Shown: positions 14,108 through 21,955 of the stretch, one piece after another
How positions within the stretch are numbered: position 1 is the stretch's first letter
Layout: each line of letters opens with the position of its first letter
Source: Planctomycetota bacterium
GTDB taxonomy: Bacteria > Planctomycetota > Brocadiia > JAJRTI01
DNA length: 23,073 nt
Assembly: GCA_024278415.1 (NCBI GenBank)
Contig: JAJRTI010000324.1
Coordinates: 1-23,073 of the forward strand
Reading direction: 5' to 3'
Translations under genes and position numbers: made by a program
The notes under the pieces: generated by a model
Seen by the model: the letters and a program-made list of their open reading frames with translations, nothing else
What the model was told of the DNA's origin: nothing
Database searches by the model: none

Positions 14108-15817
14108 TCACTCTACCAGCCCGAAGCACACCAGCGTCAGGTCATCGCTCTGCGCAGTGCGGCCCACGAACTTCTTGACGTCCGCCAGCACCTTCTTGGT
14201 CAGGTCGGCAGGCGAGGCCGCCGGGTCGTTCATGGCGACCTCAAGCCGGCCGAACCCGTATTGCTCTTTCTCGGCGTTCATCGCCTCGATGATGCCATCA
14301 GTGAAGATGGCCATCGCGTCCCCCGGGTTGAGTTGGAACTCGACGATCTCAAACTCGGTGTCGGGCAGCACACCCAGGGGGTAGTTCACGCCCTCTTCAA
14401 CGCGCACGACGGACCCGTCTGTTCCCTTGCGCACGACCGGCGGCAGGTGGCCGGCGTTGGTAATGGCCAGCTTCTTGTTCTTACAGTCGAGCGTCATGTA
14501 GAGCAGGGTCACGAACACGTCTTCCGTGTTGCTCATGGCCAGGTTGTAGTTGAGCTTGCTCACGACGCGGTCGGGCTCGCGCTCGGACAGAGCGAAGAAG
14601 CGCACGTCGCTCATGAGCTTGGCCATGAGGAGCGCGGCCGGCACACCCTTGCCAGACACGTCGCCCACAACGATACCGATCTCGCCATCGCCGAGGTCGA
14701 TAAAATCGTAGAAGTCGCCGCCCACTTCGCCCGCGGCTTGGTACACCTCTTGGAACTCGAAGCCCTCGATCTGGGGCATGGCATCGGGCAGGAAGCTTTG
14801 CTGGATACGCTGGGCCAGCTCCAGGTCGCGCTTGAGCCGGTCTTGGTTCATCAACTCGCGGTGCAGACGCGCGTTGGACAGCGAAATCGCGGCCTGGTTG
14901 GCGATGGCCGCGAGCAGGTTCAGGTCTTCCGACGTGAAGTGGGCCCCCTGCTTCTTGGTGTCGATGTGGATGAAGCCCAAGATGTCTTCCTGCGCGAGCA
15001 GGGGGACGCACATCATGGATCGAATCTGGAAGTTCACAATGCTCTGGCCGCCCGCAAACCGGGAGTCGCCCATCGCGTCCGAACTCAAAATGCCCTTGCG
15101 CTTGTCCATGACCTCGCGGGCGATGGTCTTGCTGATCGTCACCTGCTGCTCGTTGCCTTCGCCCTCGCGGACCTTGATCGTGGCCACGCGATTTCGCTTG
15201 GTGGCGGGGTCGTGCAAGACGATGAACCCGCGGTCGGCCTGCTCGAACGCCTCAAAGAGCAGGTCCATGATCGTCTTCAGTTGCCGTTTCTCCTCCAACA
15301 CCGTCGAGATGGATGTGAAGATCGACAGGACCGTCTTAAGCCGGTGGTGGATCTTGAATAGCTCGTCGAACCCCGTCTCTTGGCTGACCTTGCCCGTGAG
15401 GCCCTCTTTGTCGTCCACGTCCACCGAATCCAAAATGGACGACGTGTTCGCGTCCTGGTCGACAATATGCACCGTGGTGCTTGTGCCCTCGCTGGGCGCT
15501 TGCACGTCGCTGGACGGCGGGCCCGCGTTGGGGTCCTCTCGGAACACGAAGTGCACGGTGGAGATGCAGATCTCGTCCCCGTCCTTGAGCACCGTGGGCT
15601 CCTTGATGCGCGTCCCGTTCACCAGGGTGCCATTGCCGCTCCCCAGGTCGGACACGACGAAGTCGCCATCGGTCATCACGACTTGGGCGTGGCGGCGCGA
15701 GACCGTCAGATCATCCACGCGTACATCCGCATCCATGAGCCGCCCGATCACGGCCGAGTCGCCCAAGGGGTATTCCTCGCCCACCCCAGGGCCGCGAGTT
15801 ATGATGAGTTTCGCCAT
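14108..15817 (-). CDS. FHA-GAF-PP2C (SpoIIE-type) serine phosphatase
   Basis: The 569-residue soluble protein has three domains. An FHA domain (about 1-95) keeps GR at 25-26, SRRH at 40-43 and GSGNGT at 59-64, so it should bind phosphothreonine. A GAF domain (about 150-310, with MCVPLLAQEDILGFIHIDT) would sense a small ligand. A SpoIIE/RsbU-like phosphatase domain (about 330-569) keeps GGDFYDF, GDVSGKGVPAALLM, FTDGIIEAMN and QSDDLTL, the metal-binding aspartates. A short helical segment (RDLELAQRIQQSFLP) links the last two, as in RsbU-type proteins. It most likely dephosphorylates an anti-sigma antagonist or another protein in a partner-switching or Ser/Thr kinase pathway. No kinase or antagonist gene is in the window. 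The ribosome site is weak; a promoter is visible upstream. Confidence 0.93.
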   Translation of the reverse strand: MAKLIITRGPGVGEEYPLGDSAVIGRLMDADVRVDDLTVSRRHAQVVMTDGDFVVSDLGSGNGTLVNGTRIKEPTVLKDGDEICISTVHFVFREDPNAGPPSSDVQAPSEGTSTTVHIVDQDANTSSILDSVDVDDKEGLTGKVSQETGFDELFKIHHRLKTVLSIFTSISTVLEEKRQLKTIMDLLFEAFEQADRGFIVLHDPATKRNRVATIKVREGEGNEQQVTISKTIAREVMDKRKGILSSDAMGDSRFAGGQSIVNFQIRSMMCVPLLAQEDILGFIHIDTKKQGAHFTSEDLNLLAAIANQAAISLSNARLHRELMNQDRLKRDLELAQRIQQSFLPDAMPQIEGFEFQEVYQAAGEVGGDFYDFIDLGDGEIGIVVGDVSGKGVPAALLMAKLMSDVRFFALSEREPDRVVSKLNYNLAMSNTEDVFVTLLYMTLDCKNKKLAITNAGHLPPVVRKGTDGSVVRVEEGVNYPLGVLPDTEFEIVEFQLNPGDAMAIFTDGIIEAMNAEKEQYGFGRLEVAMNDPAASPADLTKKVLADVKKFVGRTAQSDDLTLVCFGLVE

Positions 15818-15908
15818 CGCTCAAGGCCGGCGTCGAAGCGAGAGAGCAACCGCCGCACGCTTCAATACAGGCGAGCTGCCCACTGTTGGTGGAGACAAAA
15901 GGGCCGTC

Positions 15909-15938
15909 ATTGTAGCACAGCGTTTCGCGGCTTTTCAA
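15909..15938 (-). promoter_or_regulatory. sigma-70 type promoter for the FHA-GAF-phosphatase gene
   Basis: On the minus strand, TTGAAA (15933-15938) and TACAAT (15909-15914) are 18 bases apart, just past the mtaB stop codon. The untranslated leader would be about 85 bases. Confidence 0.75.
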
Positions 15939-15957
15939 GCGCAAATGCCAGGCGGCC

Positions 15958-17298
15958 TCATGTGTCCCGTGCGGCGTTCGGTGCCCCGGCCGCCAAAGTC
16001 GCCTCCATGAAACCGCCGCAGGACCGGAGCAGACGCACACACACGAGCGTGCCCATGAGGCGGGCAGCGGCAGTCTTTGGCGGAGCGAACACGACGCTCA
16101 CGTAGCGCTCCGTGTAGCCCCGCAGCTTTCCCGTCTGCTTGTCTCGCCTATGTTCCGCCAGCACTTGCGCCGATTCGCCCACCCACCGCCGTTCGAATGC
16201 GGCTTGGAGTTCCGCCGCGGTCTCATGAAGCGCGTGCCTGCGAGCGTCGATGGTCTGGGGGGCGCAGGCGTCCGGCAGCTCGGCCGCCGGCGTGCCCGCC
16301 CGTGGGCTGAAAGGGAACACGTGCATGCGGCTGAACTCCGCCGAGCGGCACACCGCGACCGTGTGTTCGAATTGCGCGTCCGTCTCGCCCGGGAAGCCCA
16401 CGAGCACGTCGGTCGTGATCGCGGGCCGGTCGAGCGCCGCGCGGATCTTGCGTATCCGATCGAGGAATTGCTCCGCGCGGTAGCGCCGATTCATGCGCAT
16501 CAGCACCGCGTCGTCGCCGCTCTGAAGCGGCAGATGCAAATGCGGGCAAACACGCGCGCTCGAGGCCATGACGCCAAGCAACTCGTCGTCGGCCTCCATG
16601 GCCTCCAGCGAGCTGAGCCGCACGCGCGGCACGTCGGTTGAGCGCAGGATCTCCCGGAGCACCTCGGCCAAGCCCGGCTTGCCGCCTAGATCTTTGCCGT
16701 ACGCGCCGAGATGGATGCCCGTGAGCACGATCTCCGCGAAGCCGCGATCGCTGAGCCGCTGCACCTCTGCGACGACCTCGCCCAGCGGCCGGCTCCGCAC
16801 GCGGCCGCGCACGTGCGGCACGATGCAGTACGTGCAGAACGCGTCGCACCCGTCCTCGATCTTCACAAAGGCCCGCGAATGGCCGGCGAAGTCGCCGATG
16901 CCCCAAGGGCCCTCCAACTCGCCGAGCGCCTCGCCCACGCCGGCCACGTCCCGCGCAATGGCCGCGATCCGCGGCTTGTCCGCATTGGTGAGCACCTCGT
17001 GGACGCCGGCGAGGGCCTCGATGGCCGCGCGATCGCGGTCGACGTAACAGCCGGCCACCACAATTTTGGCGCGCGGGTTGTCGCGAATCGCCCTTCGGAT
17101 CTGCTGCCGGCACTTATCGTCGCTCGTGCGCGTCACGGTGCAGGTGTTCACGACCACGAGATCGGCCGGCTCGCCGTCCCGCGCCTCCCGGAGCCCGGCC
17201 GCGGCCACGGCCTCGCGCATGGCCTGCGTGTCGTACTGGTTCACCTTGCATCCGAGCGTGATGAACCGGAAGGTGGGCTGGAGTTGGGGACTTGACAT
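15958..17298 (-). CDS. mtaB: tRNA t6A37 methylthiotransferase MtaB
   Basis: The 446-residue enzyme converts N6-threonylcarbamoyladenosine at position 37 of ANN-reading tRNAs to the 2-methylthio form, using two iron-sulphur clusters and S-adenosylmethionine. The N-terminal UPF0004 domain has its three cluster cysteines in FITLGCKVNQYDT (C17), VNTCTVT (C53) and VAGCYV (C84). The radical-SAM motif CDAFCTYC gives C151, C155 and C158. LTGIHLGAYG, LSSLEAMEADDELL, LHLPLQSGDDAVL and VGFPGETDAQF are typical of the family. A TRAM domain occupies about the last 65 residues. I chose the ATG at 17298 because the frame stays open upstream, across the divergent ald gene, but the family homology starts here. 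It is divergent from ald, with a palindromic repeat between them. Confidence 0.95.
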   Translation of the reverse strand: MSSPQLQPTFRFITLGCKVNQYDTQAMREAVAAAGLREARDGEPADLVVVNTCTVTRTSDDKCRQQIRRAIRDNPRAKIVVAGCYVDRDRAAIEALAGVHEVLTNADKPRIAAIARDVAGVGEALGELEGPWGIGDFAGHSRAFVKIEDGCDAFCTYCIVPHVRGRVRSRPLGEVVAEVQRLSDRGFAEIVLTGIHLGAYGKDLGGKPGLAEVLREILRSTDVPRVRLSSLEAMEADDELLGVMASSARVCPHLHLPLQSGDDAVLMRMNRRYRAEQFLDRIRKIRAALDRPAITTDVLVGFPGETDAQFEHTVAVCRSAEFSRMHVFPFSPRAGTPAAELPDACAPQTIDARRHALHETAAELQAAFERRWVGESAQVLAEHRRDKQTGKLRGYTERYVSVVFAPPKTAAARLMGTLVCVRLLRSCGGFMEATLAAGAPNAARDT

Positions 17299-17339
17299 AG
17301 CCGATAAGTTCGGCGATAACGCTTGTGTCTCTGCGCTCG

Positions 17340-17412
17340 TAGTGGCGACCGTAAGGGCGCCTCGGGCCGGGGGCATGCGGAAGCGGAAGGCCCTCACGGG
17401 CCTACTACAAGC
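17340..17412. repeat. palindromic intergenic element, copy A
   Basis: The left arm (17340-17363, tagtggcgaccgtaag...) is identical to 20464-20487 over 24 bases. The right arm (17379-17412, ...cacgggcctactacaagc) matches 20501-20534 at 33 of 34. The two arms are imperfect reverse complements of each other (TTGTAGT, CGTAAGGGC and similar blocks), so the element folds back on itself. It lies between the divergent mtaB and ald genes. Confidence 0.85.
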
Positions 17413-17440
17413 AGCGTTGGAAGTCTGGAAGCCAGCCCAC

Positions 17441-17456
17441 AAGGGACTGTCCCCTT
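17441..17456. repeat. short inverted repeat before ald
   Basis: AAGGGACTGTCCCCTT contains AAGGG/CCCTT arms around a 6-base loop and ends 22 bases before the ald start codon. Sequences of this look recur between genes in several bacterial groups, but there is only one copy in this window. Confidence 0.4.
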
Positions 17457-17478
17457 CGCCGTCATAGGAGGCCGCGCA

Positions 17479-18600
17479 ATGATAGTCGGTGTGCCCAAGG
17501 AAATAAAGCAGGACGAATACCGCGTCGGGTTGACGCCCGTTGGGGTGGAAGCGCTCGTTTCGGCCGGCCACCGCGTCATCGTGCAAGCCGGCGCCGGAGT
17601 GGGCAGCGGCATCGACGACGATGGCTACCGCGAGCACGGCGCCCGAATCGTACGCAAGCCGGAAGGCGTGTACAGCAACGCGGATCTCGTGGTGAAGGTG
17701 AAGGAGCCGCAGCCTCAGGAATACAAGATGCTCCGGCCCGGGCAGGTGCTCTTCACCTACTTCCACTTTGCCGCGTCGCGGGCCTTGACCGAGGCGATGA
17801 TCAAGGCCGGCATTGTTGCGATCGCGTACGAGACCATTCGCACCGACGATGGCCGGCACCCGCTGCTCACGCCCATGAGCGAAGTGGCCGGGCGCATGGC
17901 CATCCAAGAGGGCGCCAAGTGCCTAGAACGCCCCATGGATGGCCGCGGTATCCTGCTCAGCGGCGTGCCCGGAGTGGAGCCGGCCAGCGTGGCCATTCTC
18001 GGCGGCGGCGTGGTCGGCACGAACGCAGCCAAGATCGCCGTCGGCCTCGGCGCTCGCGTCACGATCATGGACGTGAACCTCGACCGCCTGCGCTACCTCG
18101 ACGACATCATGCCCAACAGCGTGGTCACGCTCATGTCCAACCCCCACAACATACGCGAGCAGATCCAGCACGCGGACTTGCTCATTGGCGCGGTGCTCAT
18201 CGAGGGAGCCCGCGCGCCGCGGCTGGTCACGCGCGCCATGCTCAAGACCATGAAGCCCCGCTCGGTCATCGTCGACGTCGCCATCGACCAAGGCGGTTGC
18301 ATCGCCACGAGCAAGCCCACCACACACAGCAAGCCCACCTTCATCGTGGACAACGTCGTGCACTACTGCGTCGCGAACATGCCCGGCGCGGTCGGCCGCA
18401 CGTCCACGTACGCGCTCACGAACGTCACGCTCCCCTACGTACTCGAGCTGGCGAAGCACGGCTACGAAGCCGCCGCGCGCAAGCGGCCCGACATCGCGCA
18501 CGGCTTGAACATCGTCGCGGGCCGGGTCACCAACAAGGCCGTGGCCCAGACGTTTCACATGAAGTGCGAACCGTTCGACGGATCAGTCGGATCCGACTGA
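17479..18600 (+). CDS. ald: alanine dehydrogenase
   Basis: The 373-residue enzyme is of the usual family length and carries out NAD-dependent oxidative deamination of L-alanine to pyruvate and ammonia, or the reverse. VPKEIKQDEYRVGLTP is the family start. Lys75 in VVKVKEP and His96 in TYFHFA fall at the classic catalytic positions. The nucleotide fold is seen in VAILGGGVVGTNAAKIA (about 170-186), VDVAIDQGGC lies near 270, and NMPGAVGRTSTYALTN follows. TAGGAG lies 8 bases before the ATG. The last residues (GSVGSD) are encoded by the palindrome at 18581-18602, which also contains the stop codon and so seems to have been added to the gene's end. Confidence 0.96.
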   Translation: MIVGVPKEIKQDEYRVGLTPVGVEALVSAGHRVIVQAGAGVGSGIDDDGYREHGARIVRKPEGVYSNADLVVKVKEPQPQEYKMLRPGQVLFTYFHFAASRALTEAMIKAGIVAIAYETIRTDDGRHPLLTPMSEVAGRMAIQEGAKCLERPMDGRGILLSGVPGVEPASVAILGGGVVGTNAAKIAVGLGARVTIMDVNLDRLRYLDDIMPNSVVTLMSNPHNIREQIQHADLLIGAVLIEGARAPRLVTRAMLKTMKPRSVIVDVAIDQGGCIATSKPTTHSKPTFIVDNVVHYCVANMPGAVGRTSTYALTNVTLPYVLELAKHGYEAAARKRPDIAHGLNIVAGRVTNKAVAQTFHMKCEPFDGSVGSD

Positions 18601-18613
18601 TCCGACTGATCGG
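18581..18613. repeat. perfect palindrome with a direct repeat at the ald stop codon
   Basis: 18581-18602 is a perfect 22-base palindrome centred on GGATCC (GATCAGTCGGA followed by its reverse complement). The 9-mer TCCGACTGA occurs twice in tandem at 18592-18609. The ald TGA stop lies inside it at 18598-18600. It sits between convergent genes and could act as a transcription barrier for both, but there is no T-run. Confidence 0.75.
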
Positions 18614-18629
18614 CCAGCCGCCCCTTCGC

Positions 18630-20381
18630 TCACGCGCGCACGACCGCGACGCCGTTCAACTCAGGCGCGTCCACGACGCGGCGCACGCAGGTCTCGCCCT
18701 CGTTGTCCCAGATCGTCAGCGGCGACGGGCCGTCGGTCTGGCCGCATAGCTCGCAGCGGAGGCCATCGTCGGTGAGGTGCGCGTGCACGAGAGCCGAGTC
18801 GAAGAGGCGCTTCACCACGATGCTCACTTCCTCCCGGCCCGCGGGTTCGTAGTCCAATCCGTCGAGCCCGGCCACGATCCAGTCCACGCAGCGCGTCCAG
18901 TCGGCAAGGCTGATCGAGTCGATGCGCTCCTCGTGGGTCATGATGACCCCCCATGCGAGCGCGTCGAGCCCAAGCGTCGCGTTGCTGATCCCGCGGTCCG
19001 CGGCCTCGCGCATCTTGGGTGCGGAGGATTCGCCGAGGAAGGGGGTGTGGCCGGACAGGACGTCGAAGACCATGTGCGTCTTACCAACGTGGCTCGACGA
19101 AAACGCAATGAGCGTGAGCCCGGGGAACTGCGGGAGCCGGTCGATGGTGAGGCCGTGCCGGCCGTTGGGGCCGCGCGCGCCGTAGGGCTTGGGGCGCCAG
19201 GGAGGTTGGTCGCCGTAGAGCTGGCCGAGCACGCTGTTGTTGCAGGGCAGGTCGCAGCCGCGGTCGAGGAACGGCCGCGCCGCGCGCCAGCCGATCTCGC
19301 CGAAGTGCGCGTTGATGACGCGGCTGTGCCGAATGCCGGCCCTGGCGAACGCGGCGTCCATGCGCTCGAAGTTGCGGGCGATCGTCGCGTCGTCGAGGTC
19401 GCGGCCGGTGTTGTGGTCGAGAGAGAGGCCCTCGAACGCGGTGTGCTCGCCGCCACTGGAGAGGTCCGGTTTGTCCGCGAGCACCGCGTGCGGCTTGTAG
19501 TTGGGCTGGGCTTTGTAGAAGTCGTCGCGAAACGCGTGCATGCTGAAATCCGCGAGGCCGGCGTCGAAGAGCCGCTTCGCCGCGGCCCAATCGGTCGGGC
19601 CCAGCTCGTCGATGAAAAGGCCGAGGTTGGGCTTGATGCCGCGCCGGTTGAGCGCGTCTACCCACTGGAATGCGCTGTGCGCGCCGTTGCAGTCGTCCAT
19701 GCGCGCGGTGAGGTACGGCGGAATGCAGCGCATGGGGAAGGGCTTGGCCGCGGCCCACACGAGCGACCGCCAGAGCAAACCGTCGAGCCCGCGCACGTGG
19801 CCGAAAACGCCGGGCGCGTACAGCTCGCATCCCGTGCCGAAGACAACGACGCGGCCCGCGCCGGCTGTCCCGCGAGCGATGATGCACTCGCCGGCAGGCG
19901 TGGCCGAGAGCGCGGTGAATCGGTCGTCGGCAGGGAACGCGATCGCGTCGAGTTCGCGGTCCAGTTCGACTTCCTCGCCTTGCGGGTGGCCCCGGGTGAT
20001 GAAGCGCTCAGGTGCAACAAACTGGAGCGCCGCGGCGCGCGTCGCGGTGATGCCGCTCGGCAGCAACTTGCGGAGCGCGTCGGGCCAGGCCTGAACCTCC
20101 CGGTCGAGCACGATCAATCCCGCGCCGTCCTCCACGGCTCGCGCAATCTGCGCCGCGTCATCGGGCTTCAGCCCCGCGCCCGCGCCATCGTGCGCAACGA
20201 CGTACGCGGCCCGCGGCGCGAGGTGGCCGGGAGGCCGGGCCATGTAGTCCGCGCATTCGAGGGCTTCGTACGCTACGCCGAAGTGGTCGAGCGCTGCGAA
20301 CACGGCGAGGTCGGCCTGGCTGCGCTCGCCCGGCCGGCGGCTGTCGAGAATGACGAGAAGGCTTCTGTTTCCGGCGGCCAT
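18630..20381 (-). CDS. protein with polysaccharide-deacetylase-like core, function unknown
   Basis: The 583-residue protein has no signal peptide. The first 215 residues or so resemble a glutamine-amidotransferase/ThuA-like fold (LLVILDSRRPGERSQ, AYVVAHDGAGAGL, GAGLIVLDREV, GRVVVFGTGCELY), as seen next to some glycosidases. A NodB-like deacetylase core follows from about 220: LTARMDDCNGAHSAFQWVDAL has the paired Asp typical of the metal site, with FIDELGPTDWAAAKRL, FSMHAFRDDFY and INAHFGEIGW, which carry candidate His ligands. HEERIDSISLADWTRCVDWI and a small C-terminal beta region close it. I do not recognise a named family; a role in sugar or glycan breakdown is inferred from the fold and from the neighbouring glycosidase. 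AAGGAG lies 7 bases before the ATG. It is convergent with ald and divergent from the glycosidase. Confidence 0.82.
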   Translation of the reverse strand: MAAGNRSLLVILDSRRPGERSQADLAVFAALDHFGVAYEALECADYMARPPGHLAPRAAYVVAHDGAGAGLKPDDAAQIARAVEDGAGLIVLDREVQAWPDALRKLLPSGITATRAAALQFVAPERFITRGHPQGEEVELDRELDAIAFPADDRFTALSATPAGECIIARGTAGAGRVVVFGTGCELYAPGVFGHVRGLDGLLWRSLVWAAAKPFPMRCIPPYLTARMDDCNGAHSAFQWVDALNRRGIKPNLGLFIDELGPTDWAAAKRLFDAGLADFSMHAFRDDFYKAQPNYKPHAVLADKPDLSSGGEHTAFEGLSLDHNTGRDLDDATIARNFERMDAAFARAGIRHSRVINAHFGEIGWRAARPFLDRGCDLPCNNSVLGQLYGDQPPWRPKPYGARGPNGRHGLTIDRLPQFPGLTLIAFSSSHVGKTHMVFDVLSGHTPFLGESSAPKMREAADRGISNATLGLDALAWGVIMTHEERIDSISLADWTRCVDWIVAGLDGLDYEPAGREEVSIVVKRLFDSALVHAHLTDDGLRCELCGQTDGPSPLTIWDNEGETCVRRVVDAPELNGVAVVRA

Positions 20382-20463
20382 GGCTGGCTCCTTGGTTGCA
20401 TGAGTTCTGGCGCGCGGCTATGCTACAGCACCCCTCAGCTAAGACGCAAGGCGAACGCGTTTG

Positions 20464-20534
20464 TAGTGGCGACCGTAAGGGCGCCTCTGCGGCGGATCAC
20501 GGAAGCGGAAGGCCCTTACGGGCCTACTACAAGC
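20464..20534. repeat. palindromic intergenic element, copy B
   Basis: This is the second copy of the element at 17340-17412. The arms are nearly identical and only the middle 13-15 bases differ. It has the same orientation and again lies in a divergent intergenic region, about 45 bases before the glycosidase start. Confidence 0.85.
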
Positions 20535-20578
20535 GTTCTCGATGCCGACCTCCGGTCTCTGACCTCTGGCTCCCCCCC

Positions 20579-21955
20579 ATGTCCTCACTCTACTCCTTCT
20601 GGTTCCTCAACCACCGGCTCGAACACGACGAGCTGCGATGGCAACTCGAACAACTCAAAGCGCAGGGCTTCTCCGGCGTGTTCCCTCACCCGCGAGACGG
20701 CCTTCTCACGCCGTACATGTCCCGCGAGTGGATCGACGCGATCCGCTTCATTGGCAAGGAGTGCCAACGGCTGGGGTTGGAGTTTTGGCTCTACGATGAG
20801 GACCCGTACCCCAGCGGCGTGGCCAGCGGCCGGGTGGTGTACGACCGGCCGGAGTTCACGTGCCGCTACTTGGAGTTTGTCGAGCGCGAGGTCATGTCCA
20901 CTGGCGGCGTCACGACCGTCGACTTTCCCATCGGCTGCCTGCTCAAGGTCTTCGCCTGGCCGGCGCGGCGGCCAAGCGAGTACATCGACGTGACCGCGCA
21001 CTGCGGCCCGGTGCGCGCGGACTGGAGCGTGATGGGCAAGGTCAAGAGCGGGTACTACCCGCCGTACACGCACATGGGCCAACCCCACTGGCGCGCGGCC
21101 GCGCATGGGCCGTTCTACCGGCTCCAGTGCGAGTTGCCCCCGGGCGCGTGCAAAGTGGTTGCGGTGCTCGAACAGCGCGGGCAGGGGAACAAGTGGGGCG
21201 TGTACGCGGACCTCATGAACCCGGACGCGACGGACTATTTCATCCAGCTCACGCACGAGCGCTATCGCAAGGAACTGGGCGCGAAGCTCTTCAGCACGGT
21301 CCACGGCATCTTCACCGACGAGTCCAAGGTCGTGGGCGCGTTCCCGTGGACGCCCGCCCTGCCGCGACGCTTTCGCCGGCGCACCGGCCAGGACATCCTC
21401 GACCTCCTGCCGCACCTAAACTACCGCGTCGGCGACGACACGAACGCGATCCGCAACGCATACCGCCGCGTCGTGGGCGAGCTGTTCCGCGAAGGCTACA
21501 CGCGGCGGCTTTACTCATGGTGCCAGAAACACAAGATCGCGAGCACCGGCCACCTCAGCCCGGAGGAGGATCCAGTCGGCCAACAGCGGCTCATCCCGGA
21601 CCTCATGAACCTGGCCAAGGACTTCCAACTCCCTGGCACGGACCTCATCGCATCGAACATCGGCACGCGCGAGTTCTGCATCATCAACATCGGCCAGAAG
21701 CTTGTCGCGTCCGTCGCGCGGCAGCAGGGCCGGCGCGAGATCCTATGCGAGGCGCTGGGTGTGAGCGGCGAGGATCTGGGCCTGGCGCGCATGAAGACCA
21801 TGCTCGACTGGCTGTTTGTGCTGGGCATCAACAAGATCGTGATCCACGGCCAGTTCTACTCGCTCGACGGCCACCGCAAACGCGAGGCGCCGCCGTCCAT
21901 CTTCTGGCAGGCGCCGTACTGGCCGCACTTCCGCAAACTGTCCGACCACATCTAA
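20579..21955 (+). CDS. glycosyl-hydrolase-like protein, N-terminal part before an in-frame stop
   Basis: The 458 codons encode the first part of a large glycosidase-like protein. SFWFLNHRLEHDELRWQLEQ, GFSGVFPHPRDGLLTPYMS and FWLYDEDPYPSGVASGRVV are the hallmarks of a TIM-barrel group seen in uncultured bacteria and Bacteroidetes, distantly like GH106/GH2 enzymes; GIFTDESKVVGAFPWTPALP probably carries acidic residues of the active site. There is no signal peptide. The frame stops at TAA (21953-21955) after KLSDHI but continues in the same frame without another stop to the window end, with sequence that reads as the normal continuation. The break is therefore a nonsense change or a base-call error, not a natural end. 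There is no clear ribosome site before the ATG; it was chosen by family homology. The protein is divergent from the deacetylase-like gene. Confidence 0.8.
   Translation: MSSLYSFWFLNHRLEHDELRWQLEQLKAQGFSGVFPHPRDGLLTPYMSREWIDAIRFIGKECQRLGLEFWLYDEDPYPSGVASGRVVYDRPEFTCRYLEFVEREVMSTGGVTTVDFPIGCLLKVFAWPARRPSEYIDVTAHCGPVRADWSVMGKVKSGYYPPYTHMGQPHWRAAAHGPFYRLQCELPPGACKVVAVLEQRGQGNKWGVYADLMNPDATDYFIQLTHERYRKELGAKLFSTVHGIFTDESKVVGAFPWTPALPRRFRRRTGQDILDLLPHLNYRVGDDTNAIRNAYRRVVGELFREGYTRRLYSWCQKHKIASTGHLSPEEDPVGQQRLIPDLMNLAKDFQLPGTDLIASNIGTREFCIINIGQKLVASVARQQGRREILCEALGVSGEDLGLARMKTMLDWLFVLGINKIVIHGQFYSLDGHRKREAPPSIFWQAPYWPHFRKLSDHI

Noticed and set aside
13004..15361. Plus-strand open frame of 785 codons
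   Set aside because: It is antisense to two well-supported genes (the UAP1-PGI fusion and the FHA phosphatase). Its composition, full of Glu/His/Val/Arg runs, is typical of shadow frames in GC-rich DNA, with no recognisable motif.
17299..17907. N-terminal extension of mtaB upstream of 17298
   Set aside because: It would be antisense to ald and shows no similarity to the family. The MtaB homology begins right after the ATG at 17298.
20396..20578. Earlier start for the glycosidase at TTG 20396
   Set aside because: The added 61 residues are encoded by the palindromic element and have no family-like sequence; homology begins at the ATG at 20579.
18777..20993. Plus-strand open frame of 738 codons
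   Set aside because: It is antisense to the deacetylase-like gene and then out of frame with the glycosidase; no domain is recognisable.
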